The notes beneath the pieces are model-generated. The model saw only the letters and a list, made by a program, of their open reading frames with translations, was not told the origin of the DNA and ran no database searches. 7,296 nt of DNA, from positions 1 through 7,296 of the forward strand of contig QLUB01000092.1 of assembly GCA_018725205.1 (NCBI GenBank), written 5' to 3'. The translations under genes were made by a program, and so were the position numbers. Of the stretch, positions 1-6,260 are shown in pieces (positions within the stretch are counted from its first letter, which is position 1; the number at the start of each line of letters is the position of its first letter). This DNA comes from a candidate division NPL-UPA2 bacterium. GTDB taxonomy: Bacteria > Bacillota > UBA994.

Positions 1-37
1 AGGAACTCTCGCCCACCTGTCAAATATAGCGGGTGAG
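1..37 (+). other. Left edge: possible tail of an upstream gene
   Basis: Too short to identify. Two frames end here: one reads ELSPTCQI then TAG at 27-29, the other RNSRPPVKYSG then TGA at 34-36. Either could be the C-terminus of a co-directional upstream gene. The third frame is open from the window edge straight into the helicase gene but has no ATG, GTG or TTG before 38. The sequence GGGTGAGGTGA at 31-41 is the ribosome binding region of the next gene. Confidence 0.3.
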
Positions 38-2212
38 GTGAAAGGTTTGCTGCAGATTAAGGGCACTATTGAACGTGTAGTCTTTTACAACCAGGCTAAT
101 CACTACAGTGTACTCCGCTTTAGACTGCGCGATAACCAGATTATTGCCGTCGTCGGGCACCTCCCCGGCGCAGCTCCCGGCAAAGAGCTAGAACTAACGG
201 GGGAGTACACCTCACACCCGCAGTACGGCAAACAGTTTTTGGTCGCAACGCATGTCGAGCGAGCACCGCTAGAAATGGTAGGCATAGAAAAATACTTGGG
301 CTCAGGGCTCTTAAAAGGCATTGGCCCCGGTACGGCGCGACGGCTGGTTGCCCACTTTGGCGCCGACACGCTAAGAGTGCTAGAGTACTCGCCCGAGCGC
401 CTCCCAGAAGTGCCCGGCATTGGCGAAGCTAAACGCGCCATGCTCCTTAAGGGTTTCTCAGGACAACGGGAAGTGCAAAAGGCGATGGTGTTTCTGCAGG
501 GGCATGGCATTACCCCGGCCTTTGCCGGCAGAATCTATCGGGAATACGGCGCGGACACAGAGGTAGCCATCCGCAAAAACCCCTATCGCCTAGCGGACGA
601 CGTCTTTGGCATTGGCTTTCGCACGGCGGACAAGCTGGCGCGTGAACTTGGCTTCCTGCCGGAAGAGCCGCGGCGCCTAGCGGCGGGCATTCGCTGGTGC
701 TTGCGCGAGGCAGAAAACAGCGGACACTGCTACCTGCCCTTACACGTGCTGGAACAGCAGGCCGGTGAGGCGTTAGTGGTGCGCCCTGAGCTAATCGCCC
801 CCGTGGTTGAAAACCTAGTGCAAAGCAAACACCTAGTGCGCGCCGTGCAGGGGGACGAAACCCGCATTTACCGTACTCCCGTATACGCCGCCGAAGTCGC
901 CGTCGCCGCTAAACTGCGCGATCTCAGCCGCCTACCGGTGCCCTTCTTAAGCGAAAGCCTCGAGGGGACGCTACAAGCGTTCACGGCGCGGCACGGCATC
1001 ACTTTGGTCGAAGCGCAGCGCGAAGCCATCGCCTCCGCGCTGAAACACGGGGTTACGGTAATTACGGGTGGTCCGGGCACGGGCAAGACCACGCTCGTTA
1101 AAGCGCTCCTTCATATCTGCGACACGCGGCAATGGACGGTGTACTTAGCCGCACCCACCGGCCGCGCCGCTAAGCGCCTAGGGGAAGCAACCGGACGTGA
1201 GGCCAAGACCGTGCATCGCCTGCTCGAGTACACTCCGCAGGCGGAGCAGTCCCACTTTCTGCGCAACGAAGAAAACCCTCTCCGCTGTGACCTGTTAGTG
1301 CTGGACGAATCCTCCATGATGGACCTGTCATTAATGTATCACTTGCTTAAAGCCGTTCCCTTAGGTTGCCGTTTAGTGCTGGTGGGCGATGTCGATCAAC
1401 TACCACCCGTCGGCGCAGGCAATGTCTTGCGCGATATCATTAGCACGGGTCTTATGCCTATCGTACGGCTAGAGGTCATCTTTCGCCAGGCCAAGGAAAG
1501 CCTAATTATAGCTAACGCTCATCGCATCAATCGCGGGGAGTTTCCCTACCTAGCTACAAACAGGCGCGACTTTTTGTTTTTGGCTCAGGATGACCCCGAA
1601 AAAGTCGTAGCCCAAGTCCTAGAGGTTGTACAGCAGCGCCTGCCCAAATTGCATCGCTACCACCCCATTTTAGACATCCAAGTGTTAACTCCCATGCGCC
1701 GCACAATTACCGGTGTGGACAACCTTAATCTCCTTTTGCAGCAAGCGCTCAACCCGCCCTCGCCCGGCAAAGCCGAAGTGCAGACGGCAAACGGTATTTT
1801 TCGCTTAGGCGATAAAGTAATGCAAATCCGCAACAACTACACGCGTTTAGTTTATAATGGAGATGTAGGCAGTATTGTTGCTATCGACGGGGATGGCGGC
1901 GAGATTACTGTCGCCTATCCGGACCGCTCCGTCGTCTATGAATTGACAGAGCTTTCCGAGCTTACGCTTGCCTATGCCTCGACGGTACATAAGAGCCAAG
2001 GTAGCGAATACCGGGCGGTGGTGCTGCCCTTTACCACCCAGCATTACGTAATGTTGCAGCGCAACCTGCTCTACACCGCCATTACGCGCGCACGCGAACT
2101 GGTAGTGATTGTCGGCAGCAAAAAAGCGCTGGCCATTGCCGTGAAGAACGCCAAGGTAGAGCAGCGCTACACCGGCCTAGCAACCTTGCTCGCGCAGGGG
2201 TGGTTGCTGTAA
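38..2212 (+). CDS. recD2: RecD2-type (YrrC) ATP-dependent DNA helicase
   Basis: Superfamily 1B 5'-3' DNA helicase of the RecD2 family, which acts in DNA repair without RecBC. The 724-residue product is close to full family length. Order: N-terminal OB-like region (about 1-75, GTIERVVFYNQ near the start), helix-hairpin-helix region (about 80-215, with GIGPGTARRLVAHFG and VPGIGEAKRAML), then the helicase core. Walker A is GGPGTGKT at 344-351, Walker B DESSM at 423-427, motif III GDVDQLPPVG at 450-459, the FRQ arginine motif at 482-484, TVHKSQGSE at 649-657 and TAITRA at 680-685. All catalytic motifs are intact. Start: GTG at 38 opens the longest frame, but TTG at 47 has the better-placed SD (GAGGTGA at 35-41, 5-base gap) and would give MLQIKGTIE, also family-like. 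The stop overlaps the comF ATG by one base, so the two are probably co-translated. Family identity is secure; the exact start is not. Confidence 0.96.
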   Translation: MKGLLQIKGTIERVVFYNQANHYSVLRFRLRDNQIIAVVGHLPGAAPGKELELTGEYTSHPQYGKQFLVATHVERAPLEMVGIEKYLGSGLLKGIGPGTARRLVAHFGADTLRVLEYSPERLPEVPGIGEAKRAMLLKGFSGQREVQKAMVFLQGHGITPAFAGRIYREYGADTEVAIRKNPYRLADDVFGIGFRTADKLARELGFLPEEPRRLAAGIRWCLREAENSGHCYLPLHVLEQQAGEALVVRPELIAPVVENLVQSKHLVRAVQGDETRIYRTPVYAAEVAVAAKLRDLSRLPVPFLSESLEGTLQAFTARHGITLVEAQREAIASALKHGVTVITGGPGTGKTTLVKALLHICDTRQWTVYLAAPTGRAAKRLGEATGREAKTVHRLLEYTPQAEQSHFLRNEENPLRCDLLVLDESSMMDLSLMYHLLKAVPLGCRLVLVGDVDQLPPVGAGNVLRDIISTGLMPIVRLEVIFRQAKESLIIANAHRINRGEFPYLATNRRDFLFLAQDDPEKVVAQVLEVVQQRLPKLHRYHPILDIQVLTPMRRTITGVDNLNLLLQQALNPPSPGKAEVQTANGIFRLGDKVMQIRNNYTRLVYNGDVGSIVAIDGDGGEITVAYPDRSVVYELTELSELTLAYASTVHKSQGSEYRAVVLPFTTQHYVMLQRNLLYTAITRARELVVIVGSKKALAIAVKNAKVEQRYTGLATLLAQGWLL

Positions 2213-2862
2213 TGAAGTGGCTGCTTGAGCTACTGCTCCCACCGCGCCCGCGGTGCGCCATTTGCGGTGAGCAGAGCGAAGTTAACGTCTGTGCCCCCTG
2301 TAAAGCAGATATGGCCGCCTTTCAGCACTTGCGCAGCGCAGGTCGCCTCGGGCATCCTAGCAGTGCCAAGACCATTGCACTCCTGCCGTTTAACGGACGC
2401 GTGCGCAAGGTCATTCATCGCCTTAAATTTGCTAACAGCCCGTCTATCGCGCGCTCTCTAGCGCAAGCCTTTGCTGAAGCCGAGGTGCTGCCCTTTGCCG
2501 CTGTCGACCTAGTCACGGCAGTGCCCATGCATAGGGCAAGATACCTAGAGAGAGGCTACAATCAAGCCGAGCTGTTGGCCAGAGAACTGGCTACACTGCA
2601 GAAACTGCCGTTTAGGCAGGTGCTAACGCGTACTCGCGCTACACCGCCGCAGAACACTTTAGGGCGTGCCGCGCGCGCAAGGAACGTGGCCGGCGCCTTC
2701 GCGGCGCGTGAAGATTTAACGGGACGCCGTATCTTGCTTGTGGATGATGTCTACACTACGGGGAACACAGTGTTAGCCTGCGCCCAAGCCCTGTATCAGG
2801 CCAAGGCGCAAGATGTAGTTATCGCAGTAGTAGCGATGTCCTTAGCGCCGGGTCAAGCATAG
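2212..2862 (+). CDS. comF: ComF family protein (PRTase fold with zinc finger)
   Basis: 216-residue ComF/ComFC family member. In naturally competent bacteria this cytoplasmic protein helps bring transforming single-stranded DNA into the cell, working with the ComFA helicase; many non-competent bacteria also carry it. A zinc-finger knuckle is seen at Cys15, Cys18, Cys27 and Cys30 (CAIC and CAPC). Then comes a type I phosphoribosyltransferase fold, with the family-typical RYLERGYNQAELLAREL and the PRPP-loop motif VDDVYTTGNT at 177-186. The ATG at 2212 shares its A with the recD2 TAA and has AGGGGTGG 8 bases upstream. It is therefore preferred over an in-frame GTG at 2200 that would lie inside recD2. 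Coupling to a RecD2 helicase rather than ComFA is notable; no comFA is in the window. The family call is firm, the role in competence is inference. Confidence 0.93.
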   Translation: MKWLLELLLPPRPRCAICGEQSEVNVCAPCKADMAAFQHLRSAGRLGHPSSAKTIALLPFNGRVRKVIHRLKFANSPSIARSLAQAFAEAEVLPFAAVDLVTAVPMHRARYLERGYNQAELLARELATLQKLPFRQVLTRTRATPPQNTLGRAARARNVAGAFAAREDLTGRRILLVDDVYTTGNTVLACAQALYQAKAQDVVIAVVAMSLAPGQA

Positions 2863-2909
2863 GTTTAGAGGTCTTAACGGAATCAAAGTACATGTGGGAG
2901 GTTACAGAC

Positions 2910-3113
2910 ATGAAGCAACAAGGGAAAGTAAAGTGGTTTAGTCAGCAAAAGGGATTTGGTTTCATCACCACCAGCACGGGCCAAGACGTGTTCGTTCACT
3001 TCTCCGCCATCACGGGCGAAGGCTTTAAGTCGCTTGAAGACGGCCAAGACGTAGAGTTCGAGGTAGTGGATGGGCCGCGCGGTCCTCAAGCAGCTAACGT
3101 CGCCAAGAAATAA
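2910..3113 (+). CDS. Cold-shock domain protein (CspA family)
   Basis: 67-residue single-domain cold-shock protein, an OB-fold RNA and ssDNA chaperone that melts mRNA secondary structure. Both nucleic-acid binding motifs are intact: RNP1 KGFGFI at 14-19 and RNP2 VFVHF at 27-31, with the family-typical GKVKWF at 5-10. The end (GPRGPQAANVAKK) is also typical. ATG 2910 is chosen because GGGAGGT lies 8 bases upstream; an in-frame ATG at 2892 sits upstream of that SD and would add six atypical residues. It follows comF by 47 bases with no visible terminator or convincing sigma-A promoter, so it may be read through from comF. Which Csp paralogue it is cannot be told from sequence alone. Confidence 0.96.
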   Translation: MKQQGKVKWFSQQKGFGFITTSTGQDVFVHFSAITGEGFKSLEDGQDVEFEVVDGPRGPQAANVAKK

Positions 3114-3141
3114 AGGATTCTTCATCCAGAGCAGCGAATAC
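3112..3141 (+). promoter_or_regulatory. Candidate sigma-H promoter for hpf
   Basis: The -35-like AGGATTC lies at 3114-3120 and the -10-like GAATA at 3136-3140, with 15 bases between the blocks. The consensus I know for Bacillus sigma-H is RnAGGAwWW, 11-12 bases, RnnGAATww. This site fits with a 12-base spacer and one mismatch in each half (the final W of the -35 and the last w of the -10). It overlaps the csp stop codon. Transcription would begin near 3147-3150, about 60 bases before the hpf start. The B. subtilis hpf homologue (yvyD) is known to be under sigma-H and sigma-B, which supports the call. It is a pattern match only. Confidence 0.5.
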
Positions 3142-3159
3142 ATCTAGACAAAGCAATAT

Positions 3160-3181
3160 GAAGTGTGTGGGGGCGCACTTC
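3160..3181 (+). other. Stem-loop in the hpf leader
   Basis: GAAGTGTG at 3160-3167 can pair with CGCACTTC at 3174-3181, giving an 8-bp stem with one G-T wobble and a TGGGGG loop. No T-run follows, so it does not look like an intrinsic terminator. It sits about 10 bases before the hpf SD (AGAAGGAGGAG, 3191-3201). It could protect the 5' end of the mRNA or tune ribosome access. An in-frame GTG at 3165 lies inside the stem. Confidence 0.4.
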
Positions 3182-3209
3182 GCAGGCTTTAGAAGGAGGA
3201 GTTAAGCGT

Positions 3210-3725
3210 ATGCAGGTAAGCGTCAGAGGGAAGAACGTCGAAGTCACTGATGCACTACGCGACTACGTCTTCAAGAAACTAAAGAAACTCGACCGGTACT
3301 TTGACGGGGCGGGCGAGACCCACACCACACTTAGCCTAGAGAGAGACCAGCACCGCGTAGAGGTCACGATTGGATTCAACGGGTTGTTGCTGCGCGGCGA
3401 AGAACAAAGCCCGGACATGTACGCGTCGATTGACCTCGTGGTGGAGAAGCTCGAGAAGCAGGTCGACAAGTACCGCACCAAAATTGCCCGCCGCATCCGC
3501 ACCACAGCCACTCCACTTCCGGTTGTCGAAGAAGTCTCGGAAGTACCGAAGGTAGTGCGCAACAAGCGTTTCCCCATGAAGCCCATGCATGTCGACGAGG
3601 CCATACTGCAGATGAACCTGCTGGGACACGATTTCTTCGTCTTCACTAACGCCGAGAGCGAGCTCGTTAATGTCGTTTACCGGCGCCGCGACGGCAACTT
3701 CGGGCTAATTGAACCACAGGTATAG
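3210..3725 (+). CDS. hpf: Long-form ribosome hibernation promoting factor (HPF)
   Basis: 171 residues, the usual size of long HPF. This factor binds the 30S decoding region and, through its C-terminal domain, dimerises 70S ribosomes into inactive 100S particles in stationary phase. The N-terminal S30AE/RaiA-like domain spans about 1-98 (MQVSVRGKNVEVTDALRDYV, later a basic VDKYRTKIARRIR). An acidic and proline-containing linker (about 99-117) follows. The C-terminal dimerisation domain (120-171) shows the near-invariant RFPMKPM, EAILQMNLLGHDFFVF and VNVVYRRRDGNFGLIEP. ATG 3210 is chosen for its strong AGAAGGAGGAG SD 8 bases upstream; the longer frame from GTG 3165 adds 15 unrelated residues. 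In B. subtilis a flagellar block lies between comF and this gene. Here only csp does. The next gene starts 5 bases after its stop. Confidence 0.96.
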   Translation: MQVSVRGKNVEVTDALRDYVFKKLKKLDRYFDGAGETHTTLSLERDQHRVEVTIGFNGLLLRGEEQSPDMYASIDLVVEKLEKQVDKYRTKIARRIRTTATPLPVVEEVSEVPKVVRNKRFPMKPMHVDEAILQMNLLGHDFFVFTNAESELVNVVYRRRDGNFGLIEPQV

Positions 3726-3730
3726 AGCGC

Positions 3731-5086
3731 ATGCTCGACGTTCTACTGGTAAAACTTAACTACGAGTCCGTGCTCTCGGTTGATCGCGAGTTTGACCTCG
3801 GCACGGCCTACCTTGCCGCCGCGTTGCGGCGGCAAGGCTATGCGGTAGAGATTATTGACGCCTCGCTGGAAGAGCTTTCTTTCAGCCAAACTGTGGCGCG
3901 TGTCCTAAACCAGCCTGCGAAAATCCTTGGCCTGAGCGTCTGGCTCCACCGCTTGGTGGGCGCGAGCGAGCGCATGGTTGCTTGGCTTAGGCGCGCAGGC
4001 GTCACTAGCCACATCACCGTCGGGAGTCATTCCCCGACGTTTCTTTATGCCGAGCTGTTGCAGCAAAACCCGGGGCTTGATTCCGTGGTGTGCGGCGAGG
4101 GTGAATGGACGCTGCTTGAGCTTGCGGAGCGCGTCTGCCACGGCAAACCTTGGAACGACATAGCCGGGCTTGCGGTAAGGGAAAACGGCCAGGTAAGCCT
4201 TAAGGTGCGCCCCGCCGTGTGTGAGCTGGATGAACTGCCGCCGCCCGCACTCGACTATCTCCCGCGCATCAAAGAGCGAGGGCAGTTTATGTCCATGCTG
4301 ACGAGCCGCGGCTGCTACGGCAGGTGTACATTTTGCAGCACCAGTCCCTTCTACCGCGCCGGGGGAGGCAAGCCGTGGCGCGCACATAGCCCGGAGCGCG
4401 TTCTAAGCGAGATTGCCGCGCTTAACGCGCAAGGCATCCGCCACTTTGGCTGGCGCGACGATAATTTTATCGGCCCGGGGCGGGCAGGGCGGGAGCGCGC
4501 GCGGCGCATCGGGGAGCTAATCTTAGCAGGCAAACTTGCGATCTCATTCTATATTGCTTGTCGCGTGGATGACGTAGACCGCGAGCTTTTTGCTTTGCTT
4601 AAAGCCGCTGGCCTCAGGCGAGTGTTCTTAGGCGTAGAGTCGCTCTCCGAGCGGCGGCTGGCGGCCTTTAATAAGTTCGTGACCGTGGAAGACAACGTAA
4701 AGGCTATGCAAGTGCTAGGCGAACTGCAGATACCCTATACCCTAGGCTACATAATGCTTGCGCCTGACACCACTTGGGCGGAGTACCGCGAGAGCAGCAC
4801 GCGCCTAGCAGAGGTGCAGCGCACCGTGCCCGGCGCCTCCGAGGCCCTGCAGGACGCCTATAGCGCGGTTGAGATTTTGCCGGGTACGGACATAGCCGAG
4901 GAACTGCGCGGCGCCAAGCGACTCCAGGGCGACCATCGCGCCTATAGGTATCGTTTCCAAGATACCCGCGTGGCGTGGCTGCACAGGGCAGTTTCCGCTC
5001 TGCGTGCGCTGACGCGGCCGTTAGCACGCCGGGTAGCCGAGGCAGTACGCAAGGAGCGCAGGCGGGAAATGAGGGGTGAAGAGTGA
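3731..5086 (+). CDS. B12-binding-domain radical SAM protein, substrate unknown
   Basis: 451 residues with the architecture of cobalamin-binding-domain radical SAM enzymes (the BchE-like group of methyltransferases, cyclases and related enzymes). The N-terminal Rossmann-like B12-binding region (about 1-140) contains FDLGTAYLAAALRRQGY, GLSVW at 67-71 and VVCGEGE at 119-125. The radical SAM domain carries the CX3CX2C cluster motif at Cys195, Cys199 and Cys202 (RGCYGRCTFC), then RDDNF at 242-246 and GVES at 301-304. These fit the [4Fe-4S] and SAM-binding core. No DxHxxG lower-ligand motif is seen, which is common in this group. The last 40 or so residues are rich in Arg and Lys with no recognised domain. 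The SD is weak (AGGT at 3719-3722, 8 bases before ATG), so translation may depend on read-through from hpf, 5 bases upstream. Its stop overlaps the next start by 4 bases (GTGA), suggesting the two products work together. The reaction cannot be named. Confidence 0.88.
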   Translation: MLDVLLVKLNYESVLSVDREFDLGTAYLAAALRRQGYAVEIIDASLEELSFSQTVARVLNQPAKILGLSVWLHRLVGASERMVAWLRRAGVTSHITVGSHSPTFLYAELLQQNPGLDSVVCGEGEWTLLELAERVCHGKPWNDIAGLAVRENGQVSLKVRPAVCELDELPPPALDYLPRIKERGQFMSMLTSRGCYGRCTFCSTSPFYRAGGGKPWRAHSPERVLSEIAALNAQGIRHFGWRDDNFIGPGRAGRERARRIGELILAGKLAISFYIACRVDDVDRELFALLKAAGLRRVFLGVESLSERRLAAFNKFVTVEDNVKAMQVLGELQIPYTLGYIMLAPDTTWAEYRESSTRLAEVQRTVPGASEALQDAYSAVEILPGTDIAEELRGAKRLQGDHRAYRYRFQDTRVAWLHRAVSALRALTRPLARRVAEAVRKERRREMRGEE

Positions 5087-6189
5087 CATCGCGCATCGCG
5101 GCGGTCATCTTTGAAGGCGGGGCACCGCGCCACACAGTAGTGCGGGAACTAAGCCGGGTGCGCCACGCCGTGGTACTGGACACGATTCAGAAACTGCAGG
5201 GTGTCCCCCTAGTGGACGAGATAATCCTCTGCACTAATTACCCGGCGTTGGCTCACGACGCCGCTTTGCTTGGGGCGACCGTGGCCAGAGATTCAGCCCC
5301 GTTTCACTTTGGTCGGGCACTGCAACAAATAGTGCGCCTAACTAAGTGTGAGGGGGTAATTTACCTTGGCGGCGCAGCGGCGCCTCTGCTCGCGCGGGCT
5401 GAGTTTAGTGAGCTCGCCGCGGGCCTGTGCACCCGCGCTCCCGTGGTGATTACCAACAACCCGCAGTCGGCGGATATCGTAGCTTTTGCCCCTGCGGCGG
5501 CCCTCTTAGCCGTCACCCCGCCGGAGAACGACAATACTCTGGCTACGTTGCTGAAACAGGGCGGTCTGGCGCGCGAATTTATGCCGCACTCCGTGGGCGT
5601 ACACTTTGACCTCGACACTCCTCCGGACGCCTTGGTGCTCTCGCTCTCCCCGCACCTAGGCGAGCGGACAAAAGCGGCGTTAAGTGAACTCGTTTGGGAC
5701 AGCGCGCGCCTAGAGCAAGCTATAGCCCGCATGCGCGCCACCCACTGCGAGTGTGCTTTAATCGGCCGCGTTAACCCGGCGGTGATGGCCCACATCAATC
5801 GGCATACATTCATGCGCCTGCGGGTTTTCTCGGAGGAGCGCGGCATGAAGGCGCTAGACCGCGAAGCACAAGGCTCGGTAGTAAGTTTGCTGGGGCATTA
5901 TCTTGCGGCGGTTGGCCCGCGGCGCTTCTTTGCGGACTTAAGCCGGACTTGCGATGTCTGCTTTATGGACACGCGCGTGCTGTTTGCGCACTTTAAGCTT
6001 AAGTTAAGCGAGGAGATGCGCTTTCTTTCGGATCTCGGGAGATACGAGGAGATTTCTCACCCGTGGTTGCGAGAGTTTACGCAGGCGGCGGTAGAGGCCG
6101 AGATGCCTGTAATATTAGGCGGTCATTCACTGGTTAGCGGGTGTATGTGGGTGATCGCCGAGCATTTAGCCTGCCGCAACGAAATTTAA
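5083..6189 (+). CDS. Unknown protein with nucleotidyltransferase-like N-terminal half
   Basis: 368 residues; I do not recognise a named family. The N-terminal half (about 1-195) reads like a MobA/CofC-type GT-A nucleotidyltransferase fold: AAVIFEGG at the first strand, VDEIILCTN, VIYLGGAAAPLL at 92-103, and HFDLDTPPDALVL at 174-186, where such enzymes often have DIDTPxD. The usual GxGxR nucleotide loop and the metal-binding Asp of a GD-type motif are not visible, so it may be divergent or non-catalytic. The C-terminal half (about 205-368) matches nothing I know. It has VNPAVMAHINRH, RVFSEERGM (247-255), a Cys290/Cys293 pair in TCDVCFMDTR and GGHSLVSGCMW (346-356). It looks soluble, with no signal peptide. 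GTG 5083 overlaps the radical SAM stop by 4 bases, with GAGGGGTGA at 5071-5079 as SD. The tight coupling suggests it serves the same pathway, perhaps handling the substrate or product. The fold call is inference; real coding is nearly certain. Confidence 0.75.
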   Translation: MTSRIAAVIFEGGAPRHTVVRELSRVRHAVVLDTIQKLQGVPLVDEIILCTNYPALAHDAALLGATVARDSAPFHFGRALQQIVRLTKCEGVIYLGGAAAPLLARAEFSELAAGLCTRAPVVITNNPQSADIVAFAPAAALLAVTPPENDNTLATLLKQGGLAREFMPHSVGVHFDLDTPPDALVLSLSPHLGERTKAALSELVWDSARLEQAIARMRATHCECALIGRVNPAVMAHINRHTFMRLRVFSEERGMKALDREAQGSVVSLLGHYLAAVGPRRFFADLSRTCDVCFMDTRVLFAHFKLKLSEEMRFLSDLGRYEEISHPWLREFTQAAVEAEMPVILGGHSLVSGCMWVIAEHLACRNEI

Positions 6190-6197
6190 CAAGTCCA

Positions 6198-6226
6198 CAA
6201 GGAGTTCCGCGCATAACCTAGAATAA
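6198..6226 (+). promoter_or_regulatory. Weak sigma-H-like site before the 210-aa gene
   Basis: AGGAGTT at 6200-6206 and GAATAA at 6221-6226 are separated by 14 bases, the same gap as in the well-known spoVG sigma-H promoter. One -35 W position is G, and the purine expected three bases before GAAT is C. The AGGAG could be a chance match or an SD relic, although no usable start codon follows it. An alternative sigma-A -10 reading, TAGAAT at 6219-6224, has no TTGACA-like partner at 17 bases. The gap of 71 bases after the preceding gene makes a promoter here plausible. Confidence 0.28.
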
Positions 6227-6260
6227 AAACAGGAGTGTGTCCAAGAGAGAGAGGTGTGCG

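Noticed and set aside
103..510. Long minus-strand open frame inside recD2, and similar antisense frames across 868-1317, 3263-3646, 3905-4387, 4704-5183 and 5361-5846
   Set aside because: They lie fully opposite well-supported genes, have low-complexity Ser/Arg/Ala-rich products and no credible SD; typical shadows in GC-rich DNA.
2892..2909. Upstream ATG for the cold-shock gene
   Set aside because: It lies before the SD (GGGAGGT) and would add six residues absent from the family.
2863..2909. Promoter for csp (GAATC at 2880 with AGGTTTA upstream; TTAACG as -35)
   Set aside because: Spacing is too short for sigma-H (12 bases between the blocks), and no matching -10 exists for sigma-A.
3165..3209. 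GTG start giving a 186-residue HPF
   Set aside because: It is inside a predicted hairpin, and the added 15 residues include the real SD and are unlike HPF N-termini.
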